Part shown: positions 11,080-22,188 of the stretch, in pieces | Position numbering within the stretch: position 1 is the stretch's first letter | Layout of the letters: every line of letters starts with the position of its first letter | Origin: Enoplolaimus lenunculus | Taxonomy: Eukaryota > Nematoda > Enoplea > Enoplida > Thoracostomopsidae | Length of the DNA stretch: 64,000 nucleotides | Direction: 5' to 3' | Assembly (NCBI GenBank): GCA_030248215.1 | Contig: JASANG010002126.1 | Coordinates: 62,001 to 126,000, forward strand | Notes under the pieces: model-generated | The model's input: the letters and a program-made list of their open reading frames with translations, nothing else | Database searches by the model: none | Told to the model about the DNA's origin: nothing | Program-made: the position numbers and the translations under genes

Positions 11080-11370
11080 AACCCTGGAAAAGTTTTGTCT
11101 CACCCAGAATATTTTCAACCTTGCTTGTAAGTCATTACAAAACCCTTGTATACTCTTCCTGAAACTTTTTTAACCACCATAGCAAGCGAAGAACGGATCG
11201 AAGTTTATAAATGTTTTTGTTTTGGGCGTGTGACTTTGATTAGGTTCGCAGCCAGCTCACCTTGCCAGAAAGAGCTGCAATTTTCATGGGGATATGCCAA
11301 GGTTTTCTAAGATATACTGACGAGGTCTAAAGTTGCTGTAGGGGATATCCCTCCACGTCCACCTTCTGGT
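11080..11370. mobile_element. GTAGCC-hAT remnants
   Basis: Two broken pieces: 11080-11180 with CAACCTTGCTTGTAAGTCAT and CCTTGTATACTCTTCCTG, and 11236-11365 starting GTTCGCAGCCAGCTCACCTT. Both show family words but no clear pair of ends. Confidence 0.55.
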
Positions 11371-11686
11371 TGCGGATCTGTATTAGTGCTAAAATCACTC
11401 AGCAAAGTGGCTTTAAAAAATTTTTTCCTGGTAGTCGAACAGTAGAAGGATGTCTTCAATTGGTACTAAACTTTTGGTCGAAAGCCCTTTTCTACAATTT
11501 TCGTAACAAAAATTTTCTTGCTTTTATTAAAAATGAATTAAAATTTATCGAACTCAACATTGCTTTTGTTGAGCATTATTTTGTGTTTCACATCCGGTTC
11601 CGGTAATATTTGTTGTCTTCCGACATCATGGACCCTGTTGTCATAATGTCTACCTACATAAACCACAGTTTGCGCCTCGTGGTCAG

Positions 11687-12519
11687 GGTTCATGTAAAGA
11701 TCAGGGGTGGAACGTTTTTCTGTGGGACTGTAGTAGAATAAGCAAGTTGATTCGACATCAATATGAAATTTTGTGATCCGAATAGCGGTTATGTAGACAA
11801 AATGCGACTGTCACATGACATTGACTTACAAATCACTGATTTCAAGCGATCATCATATACAAATAGCCATTTGTCATATGATACTGCGAGACATTTATGC
11901 GAATATCATATAATATTCCAAAATTCTACTAAATATCGTATGATATTATGCAGGACAGTGGAATTTGTGCTCGCTAATAAAACAGTAAAAAGTCACATAA
12001 TGCAGCATTTATTGATTTCGAAAGTTGAATTAGCTTCTACGTTTTGTTTCTCGTTGAATTTTTCCCAAAATATATTCTTAAGTATATACAAATAATTCAA
12101 ATTTCCAATTTTAGTATCATATGACATTCTACAGAACAATCAAGCTAGTTTACCACAACTTTACAGACATTTTCAAACATATCATATTATGATACTCGCA
12201 GACAATATTTGGAATATCATATGATATTGCAGTACAAACAGTAGATGTCACATCAGGATAGCAGACAATTCAAATTTTTCGAATCTGGTAGCGCAAAAAC
12301 GGTCAGACAAAATGTTACCAGCTATACTCATAGGGACAAAACGTGTTTCATGCTGCCCCAGTTGTAACGTGAAGCCCGCATTAGGCTCAGGAATACACTT
12401 ATTCTTACGCTTAGGCTTGGACTTAGGCTTAGGAATATATTCATTCTTACACTTAGGCTTAGGCTTAGGCTTGGGAATATGGTTATAATACTGTTCCGCC
12501 CCTGTTCTTTACATTGATC
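11687..12519 (+). mobile_element. TG-MITE subgroup b split by an AT-palindrome insertion
   Basis: Left end GGTTCATGTAAAGATCAGGG; right end CCGCCCCTGTTCTTTACATT. Flanks GTGGTCAG and GCGGTCAG are an 8-bp duplication with one mismatch, so the two halves belong to one insertion. About 610 bp of foreign sequence (about 11750-12360) separates the left half from the GGCTTAGG body. Confidence 0.82.
11750..12360. repeat. ATATCATATGATATT-rich insertion
   Basis: Many copies of ATCATATGATATT, itself a palindrome, plus CATATAATATTCC and GGAATATCATATGATATTGC facing each other across the block. This suggests an inverted-repeat element of its own, but I cannot fix its termini. Confidence 0.55.
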
Positions 12520-12769
12520 GCGGTCAGTTTTCGCTGCGTGTATAATTTACGAAATTCAACCATTTAAATTACCAGAATCAAACTTTGAGTTTAACCAAAA
12601 TTATCTGACGGTTTGAAACAACATTCGCTGGCATAAATTAGTTTCATTACATCCGACATGTAGCGATATTTGTCGTTTACTATACACGATTTAGGCACCG
12701 TAAAAAAGCAACAGAAAAACTGGGTGTTTTCCGGTATTTCTCAAGGAATGAAAACAAAGCAGAAAAAAC

Positions 12770-12973
12770 GGCCAATGTAAAGAACAGGGGCGGAAAAAGT
12801 ATTATAAGCACATTCCTAAACCTAAAACCAAGCCTATACCTAAGCGTAAGAATAACCGTATTCCTAAAGCCGAAGCCTAATCCTACGCCAAGCAAAAAAA
12901 TTAGCCTAAAGCTTAAGCTTACTCTATTGCAGTCCCATCGAAAAACGTTCCGCCCCTGATCTTTACATAGGCC
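12770..12973 (-). mobile_element. TG-MITE subgroup b
   Basis: GGCCAATGTAAAGAACAGGG to CCCTGATCTTTACATAGGCC, with AAGCCTATACCTAAGCG body units. A clean representative of the AAAGAACAGGGGCGG ends. Confidence 0.9.
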
Positions 12974-13220
12974 GTAAAATAGACAGAATTATTTATATTA
13001 ATTTGAGCAAAAAATTTGTCGATTTGTGTCCAAACGTCGCTTAAAACGGTGTACAAAAATTGGCGTTTTTGCACACCTACCATCTAGAGCGAGTTTCCAG
13101 CAAGTGTCACAATCGTTGAATTACTAGACTTTGTAGTACCTGTACAGGTTTTATCTAACGTTCGTTTTTTGCTATTGTCTGTTCCCTGTAGCCGTGATGG
13201 AACAGAAACGCAGACGAAAG

Positions 13221-13422
13221 GGCCCATGTAAAGGTCAGGGGCGGAGCATTTTTCTGTGGGACTGCAATAGAGTAAGCTTACGCTTTAGACTATTTTTTTG
13301 CTTCGCTTAGGCTTAGGCAAAGGCGTAGGCTTAGGAATATTCTCAATCTGACGGTTTATGCTTAGGCATAGGCTTAGGAATATGCTTATAATTCTGTTCC
13401 GCCCGTGTTGTTTACATTGGCC
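13221..13422 (+). mobile_element. TG-MITE subgroup b
   Basis: GGCCCATGTAAAGGTCAGGG to GTGTTGTTTACATTGGCC. Flanks GACGAAAG and GACGTAAG are an 8-bp duplication with one mismatch. Body GCTTAGGCTTAGGCAAAGGC. Confidence 0.92.
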
Positions 13423-13600
13423 GACGTAAGTTCTGGTGCCTAAGGCCTAATTTTAGTCACAGTCCATAGTCCGTATACCTCCGCCGTAGCTTCTTTGATC
13501 TTAAAATTAGCAATTCAATATCGTACCATTTTGGCACCAAGTTGAGCATTCATTAACGTCTTTGGATTTGTTAAAGCACGAATGCATGTTTTTATAATAA

Positions 13601-13976
13601 GAGTGTAAACAGATAGTAAAAATAACGGAAACAGAAACGGAAAACGGATATTGAAGTATATAAATTTTAATTATATGTTTTATTTTTCTGCCAACGCAAT
13701 TGAGACGTGCGAATGCTCAACGGGTTTTCAAAAACTTTGAAGAAAAAATGACAGATGCACCGAAATTTGCAAGATTATGGATGAATATCGCAATTTTTGT
13801 TGCAGTTCGGACAATTGCAGCACATTTGTAATAAAAAAATTGCGAGACATTTACGTAATCCATAACTATTAATTTTGGCCGTAAAAATGTACAAATTTCA
13901 CGTATTTCTATAACGGAAACGGAAATGGATACAGATTTTTGCTGGAAAAACGGAAACGGATATCCGGTTACATCTT
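13601..13976. mobile_element. CR-hAT, GGAAACGG subfamily
   Basis: AGTGTAAACAGATAGTAAAA to ATATCCGGTTACATCTTGG. ATAACGGAAACGG words lie at both ends in opposite orientation, and the centre matches 33278-33686 closely (GACAGATGCACCGAAATTT). Confidence 0.7.
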
Positions 13977-14344
13977 GGTCATAATTATATATACATACAT
14001 ATACAATTAATATGTTATAATAAAAGACTTATTCAGGGAGAAGAGAGGGTCAAAACCTCATAATAGTCCACTTTTAAATTTTAATGGAACATGACGGTTC
14101 CATTTACAAGATCCTGGCTTCACTTTTAACGGTTCATTTTAAAGAAAGGCTCACATTAAGGCCTATATGGGGCATCAGGCGTAGGACTAAACCTATATTT
14201 AATAATGTTATTTGTTATTCGCCTCGAAGGGTGTTGGAAAAACTGTTCTACGCGTATATACATATATTTTATATTCAAACTCGTATTAATTTATAGGGGG
14301 CCCAGTGAGAAACAGCAAGGCTGGTAAACTATAGAAGCTGGACA
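13977..14344. other. Intergenic, no gene recognised
   Basis: Short ATATATACATACATATAC tract near 13985-14005, otherwise unassigned sequence. Confidence 0.45.
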
Positions 14345-14535
14345 TCTTAGGCTTAGGCTTAGGCTTAGGCTAAGGCTTAGGCTAAGGGTAAGGCTTAGGC
14401 TTAGGCTAAGGCTTAGGCTAAGGCTAAGGCTTAGGCTTAGGCTTAGGCTTAGGCTTAGGCTTAGGCTAAGGCTTAGGCTTAGGCATATATTTATAGTTTA
14501 CGCTTAGGTTTATATTTAGGTTTAGGCTTAGGCTT
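14345..14535 (+). repeat. Interstitial TTAGGC array
   Basis: About 190 bp of nearly uninterrupted CTTAGG/CTAAGG hexamers. Unlike the TG-MITE copies, no GGCC-type terminal repeats flank it. Its right edge passes directly into a GTAGCC-hAT element. Confidence 0.9.
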
Positions 14536-14745
14536 AGCTGGCCCGTAGCCATAGTGCGTCAAGCGGAAGGTCAGCCCCCCTTGACAAATTTAGCCCCCCT
14601 CCCGTAGACAAATTGTGGACCCCTTCAAAAAATTTGGTGTCCCTAAAAAATTTTCAACCTTGCTTGTAAATCAACGAAAACCCTTGTATGCCCCCCTGAA
14701 ATATTTTTCAGCCCCCCCCCCCGACCAAGGTGAGCTGGCTCAAGG
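14536..14745. mobile_element. GTAGCC-hAT MITE
   Basis: Left CTGGCCCGTAGCCATAGTGC, right AAGGTGAGCTGGCTCAAGGC; central AACCTTGCTTGTAAATCAACG and CCTTGTATGCC words are family hallmarks. Confidence 0.75.
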
Positions 14746-15189
14746 CGTAATGCTATGGCAGGTCCTTGTTAACATGGATGTATATGAACTTCATAAACCT
14801 GTACGGGTAAACGAAAAAATATATTCGTTTCAGTGAATATGGCATTGAATAGCGGCCGGCTTAAAAAGTATTGTTTTGATTAACAAAATCGTGTCTGAAA
14901 AGCCGAATGAACAACATATCAAGAGATATTAATGCTAATGACAGCTTCTATGAGGACGGAATAAGAGAACGAATGGTATATTAAAGAATACTCTCACAGT
15001 ATTATTAGACAGGGTCGATTAGAAGGAAAGCCAGGCAGTTGCGGATCAAGGGAACTGGATTTATGCAACCGGCTACCATTGCTGCCGTGCTTAGAACTTT
15101 GCAAAGCAATCGGTTGATTTGAAGCTTACAATGTGTTTTTAGCCAAATAGCTGAAATATATCAAACACTGGTGTGACAAACATATATGC
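14746..15189. other. Intergenic, no gene recognised
   Basis: No coding or repeat family recognised. Confidence 0.45.
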
Positions 15190-15586
15190 CAAGGTGCAAC
15201 CGGAGATGAAAAATACCGAAGCCGGAGCCGGAGCCGGAGGTCAACAAAATTTGCCGGAATTGAAACCGGAAATGAGAAGCTGGAGGTGAGGGGAAATTAG
15301 GTAGTTAAAATGATATTTAATTTGTTAATTTTAGCCAATATCTACAATGCGTTGTTAATCCGTTTGACTTTACGCTTATTTTTCAACGAAATTTCGACAA
15401 TTTTGTCAGCATCAGAATTGTGCCAAACGTTAAAACTAAACGCGCCAAACAAATAAATGTTGTAAAACGTTTAAACTGTGCAAAATTTCACTACCGAAAT
15501 TGCCGGAACGTCCGGCAAACGTTGTACCGGAGGCATCGATTTTTTGCCGCAGCCAGAGCCAGAGACTGACCTCTGGTTGTACCCTG
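15190..15586. mobile_element. CR-hAT with perfect 8-bp duplication
   Basis: CAAGGTGCAACCGGAGATG to GACCTCTGGTTGTACCCTG. Flanks are ATATATGC on both sides, exact. Inverted subterminal GAAGCCGGAGCCGG / CAGCCAGAGCC words; AT-rich interior without coding. Confidence 0.88.
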
Positions 15587-15691
15587 ATATATGCCAATGG
15601 TTGTTTACCATTTATTATCTTTGGTTTGGAGCCAAATCAGACTGTGAACCAAAAACACGCCGATGTTGGTCAGAAGGTGTTTGAATTTTTA

Positions 15692-15888
15692 AGCCCATGT
15701 AACGATCAGGGGCGGAACATTTTTCTGCGGGACTAGAAAAAAGTAAGCTTAAAGCATTAGACTAATTTTTTGCTTGGCTTTGGCTAAGCTTACTATTATA
15801 TGCTCATTCTTAGGCTTAGGCTTAGACGTAGGTTTAGGCTTATGAATATGATTATAATACAGTTCCGTCCCTGTTCTTCACATTGGCC
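15692..15888 (+). mobile_element. TG-MITE subgroup b
   Basis: AGCCCATGTAACGATCAGGG to CCCTGTTCTTCACATTGGCC. Flanks AATTTTTA and AATTTTTC are an 8-bp duplication with one mismatch. Only a few TTAGGC units remain. Confidence 0.88.
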
Positions 15889-16222
15889 AATTTTTCTCTG
15901 CTCCTGTTGTACGGCGATCTGGATGTGGCTAAAAAGTCACAAGGTTCTACAGACAACTGCCTCAGAGTTTCACTAAACTAGAAAAAGACTCGCGAGCGAA
16001 AAGCCAAACGCTATTTTAGTGCTAAACCTTAATATAAATTATGGGTTTAATTCTTGTTGGGGGGCGCTGTCCGGCGTAGCCCGCAGCCCCCTTGGATGCG
16101 TCAGTATAAAGTTTCATTAGTTTTTGAGATTCAGTATAGTCGATCGCAACATTTCAATAAGCTGTACTTAACCGAGATTGCAGTCTTAGTTGAGTTGACA
16201 AGTGTTCAATGGCTGTCTTATA

Positions 16223-16452
16223 CAGTAAATTCCAGTGAGTTGATTATTCCATTCAGCTAGCGAGTTGGTTATTTCTGAATTAATATCAGTGAACATTTAG
16301 TTCACTCTCAGTTGAGTTGACTTTGGGTGATTTGATTAATTAACTCAAAATGAATTGAATCAAATCTAATTTCTGAGTTCTGATAGTCGTAACTCAGACT
16401 GAGTGATTCAGCTTATTCTGAGTTAAAATCAACTCACTCTAATTTATAGGGT
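16223..16452. mobile_element. CACTG-1 MITE, slightly eroded
   Basis: CAGTAAATTCCAGTGAGTTG to TCACTCTAATTTATAGGG. Body of TGAGTTGA/TCAACTCA words collinear with the other copies; TA precedes the left end. Confidence 0.78.
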
Positions 16453-16466
16453 ACCTCGATGATTAG

Positions 16467-16693
16467 TGCTCTCTAAAAACTTAAACTTAAAAAACTTATT
16501 TTTAGATTAAGTAACAAAAGCAGCCGTGCTTCCAAGAGTTCAATAAAGTTAGCTTAAACTGAAAATATATAAAATTTTAAAATGACTTTAAGTGTAAACC
16601 TACCTGTTAGTTCAGTTTATCTAAAAAGTTACTTTAATACTGGTGGATTAGCTTAAGCTTAAATCAAGTTAGTTTAAACTTTTAGGGAGTGGA
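16467..16693. mobile_element. Inverted-repeat element, CTCTAAAAACTTAAACT ends
   Basis: Left GCTCTCTAAAAACTTAAACT, right AGTTTAAACTTTTAGGGAGTG: imperfect terminal inverted repeats of about 25 bp. The body repeats AGCTTAAACT and GCTTAAGCTT words. Single copy here. Confidence 0.6.
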
Positions 16694-16984
16694 GCCAACA
16701 TAAGCTAAGTCAGGTGTACACGCAGATGCCTGTCCATCTGAATTTTTAAGCACGCGACGACTCTGAGCGAACCTTATAACCCGTAACCTGGCAAACTTCA
16801 ACTTTGGCTCAAAATACCATCATAAGTCTAAAAACGTCGACAATAGGCGAGGTAGTTGAACATTAAAACTTATTCTGCAAAATGTTACTAGCGCTTGTTC
16901 CAGTTGCAAAACTGCTTATTTTTAGGCCCAAAATACTGTCTTGTAGTTTACACTACAAACCATTAAGAAAAACTAACGGACAAT

Positions 16985-17160
16985 TATAAGAACAGGGACG
17001 ACCAGTATTTTATATCCATATTTTTAAGCCTAAGCCTAAGCGTAAGTATGAGCATATTACTAAGCCAAGGCTTAGGCCAAGAAACAATGTGTCTAAATCT
17101 TAAGCTTACTCTATTGCAGTCCCACAGAAAAATGTTCCGCCCATAATGTTTACATGGGCC
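16985..17160 (-). mobile_element. TG-MITE subgroup b, left end eroded
   Basis: AAGAACAGGGACGACCAGTA at the left; CTCTATTGCAGTCCCACAG and GTTTACATGGGCC at the right. CCTAAGCCTAAGCG body. Confidence 0.82.
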
Positions 17161-17267
17161 AAACCAACTATACGTATTTTAGTTTGAAAAGCATAGCTAA
17201 TGGTGTTTGAACGATATTTGATATGGGATATGCAGAAATGGTTATTCAATGACGCTATTATATACCG

Positions 17268-17400
17268 ATTAGCGCCGGATATCCGGGTATTCAAAAAATA
17301 TACAACATACGGATATTCCGAAAAGAAGTATATCTGGATACCTGGATTAATATCGGATAAAGATTGTCAGATATCCGGATATGAATAAATATTCGATCCC
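17268..17400. repeat. ATATCCGGAT-rich repeat
   Basis: GCCGGATATCCGGGTATTC at one side and CAGATATCCGGATATG at the other, with ACGGATATTCCG between; related to 3045-3135. Confidence 0.5.
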
Positions 17401-17683
17401 GGATCACTAACTGCTATATGAAGACAAGCATAAAATCGAAAATATGTCAAATCCATAGTATTACTAAGCATGCAATATAGCGTGTTGTGACTTTAGACAA
17501 AAACCAAAGAAGCGAATCGAATAAAGCTGGGGGAACAATGGAACATCGCCCCTCGCCGAGTTCGAGTTCGTTTACAGACAGGCACAAGACGGGGTTTTTG
17601 GAGCTATCGTAATAACTCTTTGCTACTTTTATCGCAAATATTACGACGTAAATTCAAGTTTCGCAATAGGACACTGCGATATG

Positions 17684-17880
17684 GGCCAATGTTACTTTGA
17701 GGGGCTTAACAGTAGATGAATTGTATTCCTAAGCCTAAGACTGGGCCTAAGTGTTGCAAAAATGTGTTCCTAAGCCTAAGCCTAAGCTTTAAGCCTACAC
17801 AAAAAATGTAATCTAGAATCTAAACCTACTCTTTTATAGACTCACCAGAAACCTGGACGCCCCTTAAAGTAACATAGGCC
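17684..17880 (-). mobile_element. TG-MITE subgroup a with perfect target duplication
   Basis: GGCCAATGTTACTTTGAGGG to CGCCCCTTAAAGTAACATAGGCC ends. Flanks GCGATATG on both sides are an exact 8-bp duplication. Body CCTAAGCCTAAGC with a GTTGCAAAAATGTGTTCC spacer. Confidence 0.94.
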
Positions 17881-18106
17881 GCGATATGGATACAGAATTT
17901 AAGCTAAAATTGACGAAAATCAAGAAAAAACATTCCGTGACTGTTAATTAATAAAAAATAAAGTGATTTTTCTATTTTAGTTTTGTTTCAAGTGATGCTA
18001 AAACGTGATTAGATCTTCGTCAACGCCGTTGGATATGGTCAAACTGTGAGGGGTGCATTTCTGCGGGATTCTATTTTACGGAGAAATTATGCACCAAAAA
18101 GGACGT

Positions 18107-18300
18107 GCCAATGTATAGAACAAGGTCGTAACAGTAGTATAAGCGTATTCCCAAAGCCTACGTCTAATCAGATTCCTAAACCTAAGCATAAGAAAGGTGA
18201 TAAGATTACCTAAGCCTAAATTCAAACCAAAAAATTACTCTAAAGCTTAAGCTTACTCTATTGCAATCCCGCGGGAAAAACTGTTCACCCCTGATCGTAG
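18107..18300 (-). mobile_element. TG-MITE subgroup b, diverged
   Basis: CCAATGTATAGAACAAGG and AGTAGTATAAGCGTATTCC at the left; CTCTATTGCAATCCCGCGGG and CACCCCTGATCG at the right; few CCTAAGC units. Confidence 0.75.
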
Positions 18301-18632
18301 GTGCCCAGGGCGGCAAGATAACCGCTTGAACGATACCAAATACAAGAAATTACCACGCAAATGTCTACTAATTTTTGACCAAATATACTAAGGTTACAAA
18401 AATAGCACAAAATCTAACTCGACCGCTAAGTCGGATGGCACTTTAAACTCAACCACTCGCGCTGACTATTAATACTCAGCACCGGTAACGGTGCTCCGGG
18501 TAACTCAAGCCCCCAAAATGGGGGGCGGGGGTAACCGCTCGCACCCAAGCGGTCCTAAACTGCGAAATTTTCAATTTGTCTTTTAAATATTTAAATTTAC
18601 GTATTAATCGCTATTATAATGCACGCGATAAT

Positions 18633-18815
18633 ATGACCAATGTCACTTTGAGGAGCGTACTGTAGTGTAAACTTATTCCTAAGCCTAAGCCTAAACAAAA
18701 AATTACCGTAAACGCTTAAGCTATATACGGTTCTACCTAAGCCAAAGTTGAAGCCTAAGCAAAGACTTAATTGTCTAAAGTATAAACTAAACGGGTTCAC
18801 AGATAAAAATTCTGG
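18633..18815 (-). mobile_element. TG-MITE subgroup a, diverged
   Basis: GACCAATGTCACTTTGAGGA at the left and CTAAACGGGTTCACAGA to CTGGAGCC at the right; CCTAAGCCTAAGCC near the left. Confidence 0.6.
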
Positions 18816-18904
18816 AGCCAAAAAATGGTAAAAACACGGTTCTTAGCTAAATATTAGAGTGCAAGCGGTAAGAACAAAAAGCGGAACCGATGGTCAACGT
18901 ATGC

Positions 18905-19262
18905 CAGGACACAACCGGAGGTCTGCATCCGGTTTCGGCAGAAAAACGGCCTCCGGCTTCGGCTCCGGTAGAATTTTTGCCAGAGATTCCGGCAATTTCG
19001 GTAGACAAAACTTTGCATAATTTTGCAAAATTTTTCTGTTTAGCGCGCTTCGTTTTACTTTTGTCACAATTTTTAGGAAACAATTTCCGAAATTTTGCCA
19101 TGAAATTAGTGTAAAACCAAACAACTTAACAACATATTGCAGATATTGGCTATAATTAACTATTAATTAACCATCATTTTTACGACCTAATTTCGCCTTA
19201 CCTCCGGCTCCGGCTCCGTCAAGTTTCGTTATCCGGCATTTTTCACCTCCAGTTGCACCCTG
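18905..19262. mobile_element. CR-hAT
   Basis: CAGGACACAACCGGAGGTC to CACCTCCAGTTGCACCCTG, subterminal GGCTTCGGCTCCGG / CCTCCGGCTCCGG inverted. Flanks ACGTATGC and ACATATAT agree at 6 of 8. Confidence 0.78.
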
Positions 19263-19722
19263 ACATATATATTTTGCCGGAAGTGAAAAAAATTATTAAT
19301 ATACAATGTAATTTTTGATAGCTGTATGCCTAAACAGAAGTTTATTTATAAGTTCACACCGGATACAGCGTTACCGTTTCAGTCCGTAGGAGGTGTCATT
19401 TTGATACAAACTCAGTGAATTATTCAAACTCAGGACAAATTTTACAGATAAGATATGTCAACGGAAAAAAACAGAATGCGAACGGTTCAACGAAAGTGTG
19501 GCATTAAAGGTTGTGCCGGGGTACAAAACTCAGTTCTCTGAAATGTTTGTTTATTTTAAAAATTGTTTCAAAATATCTGGAGCAAACAAAATAATTTTAA
19601 GAAAAACAACATTTACAATACAACGGTGTCGATTTGAATATTTCCTACATATTCTGTATTTCATTTGAAATTTAATTTCATGATGATATTACGCCGAACA
19701 TTCAGGCTGAAATGCGCTTACA
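19263..19722. other. Intergenic, downstream of the GPCR
   Basis: No gene or family repeat recognised. Confidence 0.45.
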
Positions 19723-20037
19723 AATGCCAATGAGTTGATTAATCAATTCAACTAGCGAGTTGGTTATTTCTGAGTCATTAACAGTAAACTTTTACTCATT
19801 CTGAGTTGAGTTGATTATCAGTCTGAGTTGAGTTGACTCTGGGTGAGTTGATTAATTAACTCAGAGTGAATTGAATCAACTCAAAATTCTGAGTTCTAAC
19901 AGTCCTCATTATCAGTGAGTTAATTTTAACTCAGAATGAAATGAATCAACTCAGAATTCTGAGTTCTGACAGTCCTAACTTAGACTGAGTGATTCAACTC
20001 ATTCTGAGTTAAAATTAACTCACTGAACCTTACAGTG
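19723..20037. mobile_element. CACTG-1 MITE with internal duplication
   Basis: Right end CACTGAACCTTACAGTG then TA; left end eroded (AAATGCCAATGAGTTGATTA). A GTTCTAACAGTCCT block and the adjacent TTAACTCAGAATGAA block occur twice, making it longer than its relatives. Confidence 0.75.
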
Positions 20038-20051
20038 TACCATCACTGCAG

Positions 20052-20099
20052 CTAATGTATAGAACAAGGCCATAACAGTGGTATAAAACACATTATATA
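20052..20099 (-). mobile_element. TG-MITE subgroup b end fragment at the GPCR stop codon
   Basis: CTAATGTATAGAACAAGG and ACAGTGGTATAAAACACAT match the outer 45 bp of a TG-MITE. The GPCR stop codon lies at its inner edge, so the receptor's 3' untranslated region starts in transposon sequence. Confidence 0.7.
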
Positions 20100-22043
20100 T
20101 CACCCGCAAGTATTTGCCCAGCTATACCGTGCCATTGTTGATTTCGGCACGTAACGACCGTTGATAGGCCCCCTCAGTCTTGCTTCATTATGCATAGAAC
20201 ACCGACCGCCAATAGTAGCAGAGGCTAATTTCGAGCGTTCCCATTGCTTGCACGGTAACGCTTGCTTATTGGACGACAAATGTTCCCACGGGCAGCAAAC
20301 TGACGAATCATAAAATCGCATGAGAGTTTTACGATACTCTCGACTGTAGAGCAAATAAATAAATATATTCATTGACGAATTGACAACCGTTAACAAATTC
20401 CCAATATCAACGCAACGATAGTAGAAAGTGACGTATGCTTCAACGTTTTGTATGATGTCACCGGCGTGTAAATGGATGGCTTCTAAAATGTTGACGAAAA
20501 AGTTTAAAATATTACAAATTAAGAAAAAGAACACCACAGTTATTAGCATTTTAGTCGTTCGTTGATCGCGTATCCGAGGCGGTTGTTGTGGTTGTATCGA
20601 CGCTTTTGTTTGTTTGGATTGTGTCTTTGCTGTTGCCGCCGTTATTGTTGTTTTTGATGCTGCCGCTTTTGATGTTGCCGATATTGAAGTTGGTGTTGGC
20701 GTTTGACCATATTCAGTTGTCGATGATAACCGTCGATTGCTTCCAACGTCGCCGGATTTGGAGAATCTTCTGCGACTGGTTACCAGTGTGTCAACTGTTT
20801 CAATACTGTTTGTTACCTTTGATGTTACCGCATTCGTCTTTGAAGTAGCCGCTGCGGCTTTGACCTGCCGCGGAGTTCGTGGATAAGTCGATTTGATCTG
20901 ATGCCGGCTCGACGGAGTTGCACAGCTTTCGACAGCTGTTTCCAGTGTTTCTGAACGATGACGAGTTGGCTTGTCGAGATCCGTGGTTGGTTTTGATGGA
21001 TCAACACAATCCCAGCTGTCGTGATTTGGATCTTCTGTATGAGGTGAACGTCGACCTGAAGGTTGCTGTGCAGCGTTCTGTGTCGATTTCGAATTCAATT
21101 CAACGTTTGTTGTGTTGACAACGCGGTGTTCAGTGAACTCAGCGCTGACGGTGAGATCGTTTGAACGAATTTGTTCAACTGGATGATGATGATGGAATAC
21201 TGCAATTGGAGATGATGTTTTTGGTTTATGGTCTTTGGCCCATCTCAAGTTGCGTTGATTACTGAATAGTTGTTCAAGATCGATCATCGATAGTTGAATT
21301 GACTTATTTCGAATACCAGTCGATGCAACAAGGGATTTGTTGAGTTTGCCTGCTGATCCGCATGCAGACGACGACCGTCGCAAGCGAATATAGCGCCGTG
21401 ACAGCAACGGTGGCGGCGCACTTTGATCTGGTGAATAACTGCGATTGTAGTTTGGTCCTTGGGACGGACGTTGAGCCAGGCTTAAGCATGCGGTTGATCG
21501 ATATTTAGTTTCATTTTGAAGATTAGCTAAAATTTGAGTTTTCGAAGTTTCAGGAATAGATGAAATTTTTAAAGTATTTGGCATTTTGTAGTTTTCGCTT
21601 TGAGCCACTGGCGAAACGTATTTCATCTCTTGAGCTTGGAATAAGACTGGCTTACACATTAGAGGGGACTTGCTATCCGGATCGCGTAGTGTTTCCAGGG
21701 GGATGGGGCATCCGCCAGATTTTGGCGGACACAAAAACAGCTCCCGCTCGGCACCTGTTGCCCGTCCGTATTGATTCTGACTACGATCGAACCACCGCTT
21801 CAGTGTTTGTCTTCTCAACAACACCGGAGATGGACTTAAACTTGACCTAGGGTCAGCTAAATATCCGAAGCATCCATGGTTTAATCTCCGCTTCCGGTAC
21901 CATTGTGATTTTGCACCAGACAATCGGGCACCCGTGACGTCATCTGTTGCGTGCCTCCAAGCTGCAATTGCGTCATAGTTCGCACGATGACGGAATCGTA
22001 ATCGTTTCAGCAATAATTGTTTAAATTGTTGGAGTTGTTGTTC

Positions 22044-22078
<35 letters not shown>

Positions 22079-22092
22079 GCTGCTTCTGCTGC

Positions 22093-22150
<58 letters not shown>

Positions 22151-22156
22151 GCTTCT

Positions 22157-22188
<32 letters not shown>

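Noticed and set aside
14345-14535. A true chromosome end
   Set aside because: TTAGGC arrays are short, imperfect and flanked on both sides by ordinary interspersed repeats, and others lie tens of kb apart in both orientations.
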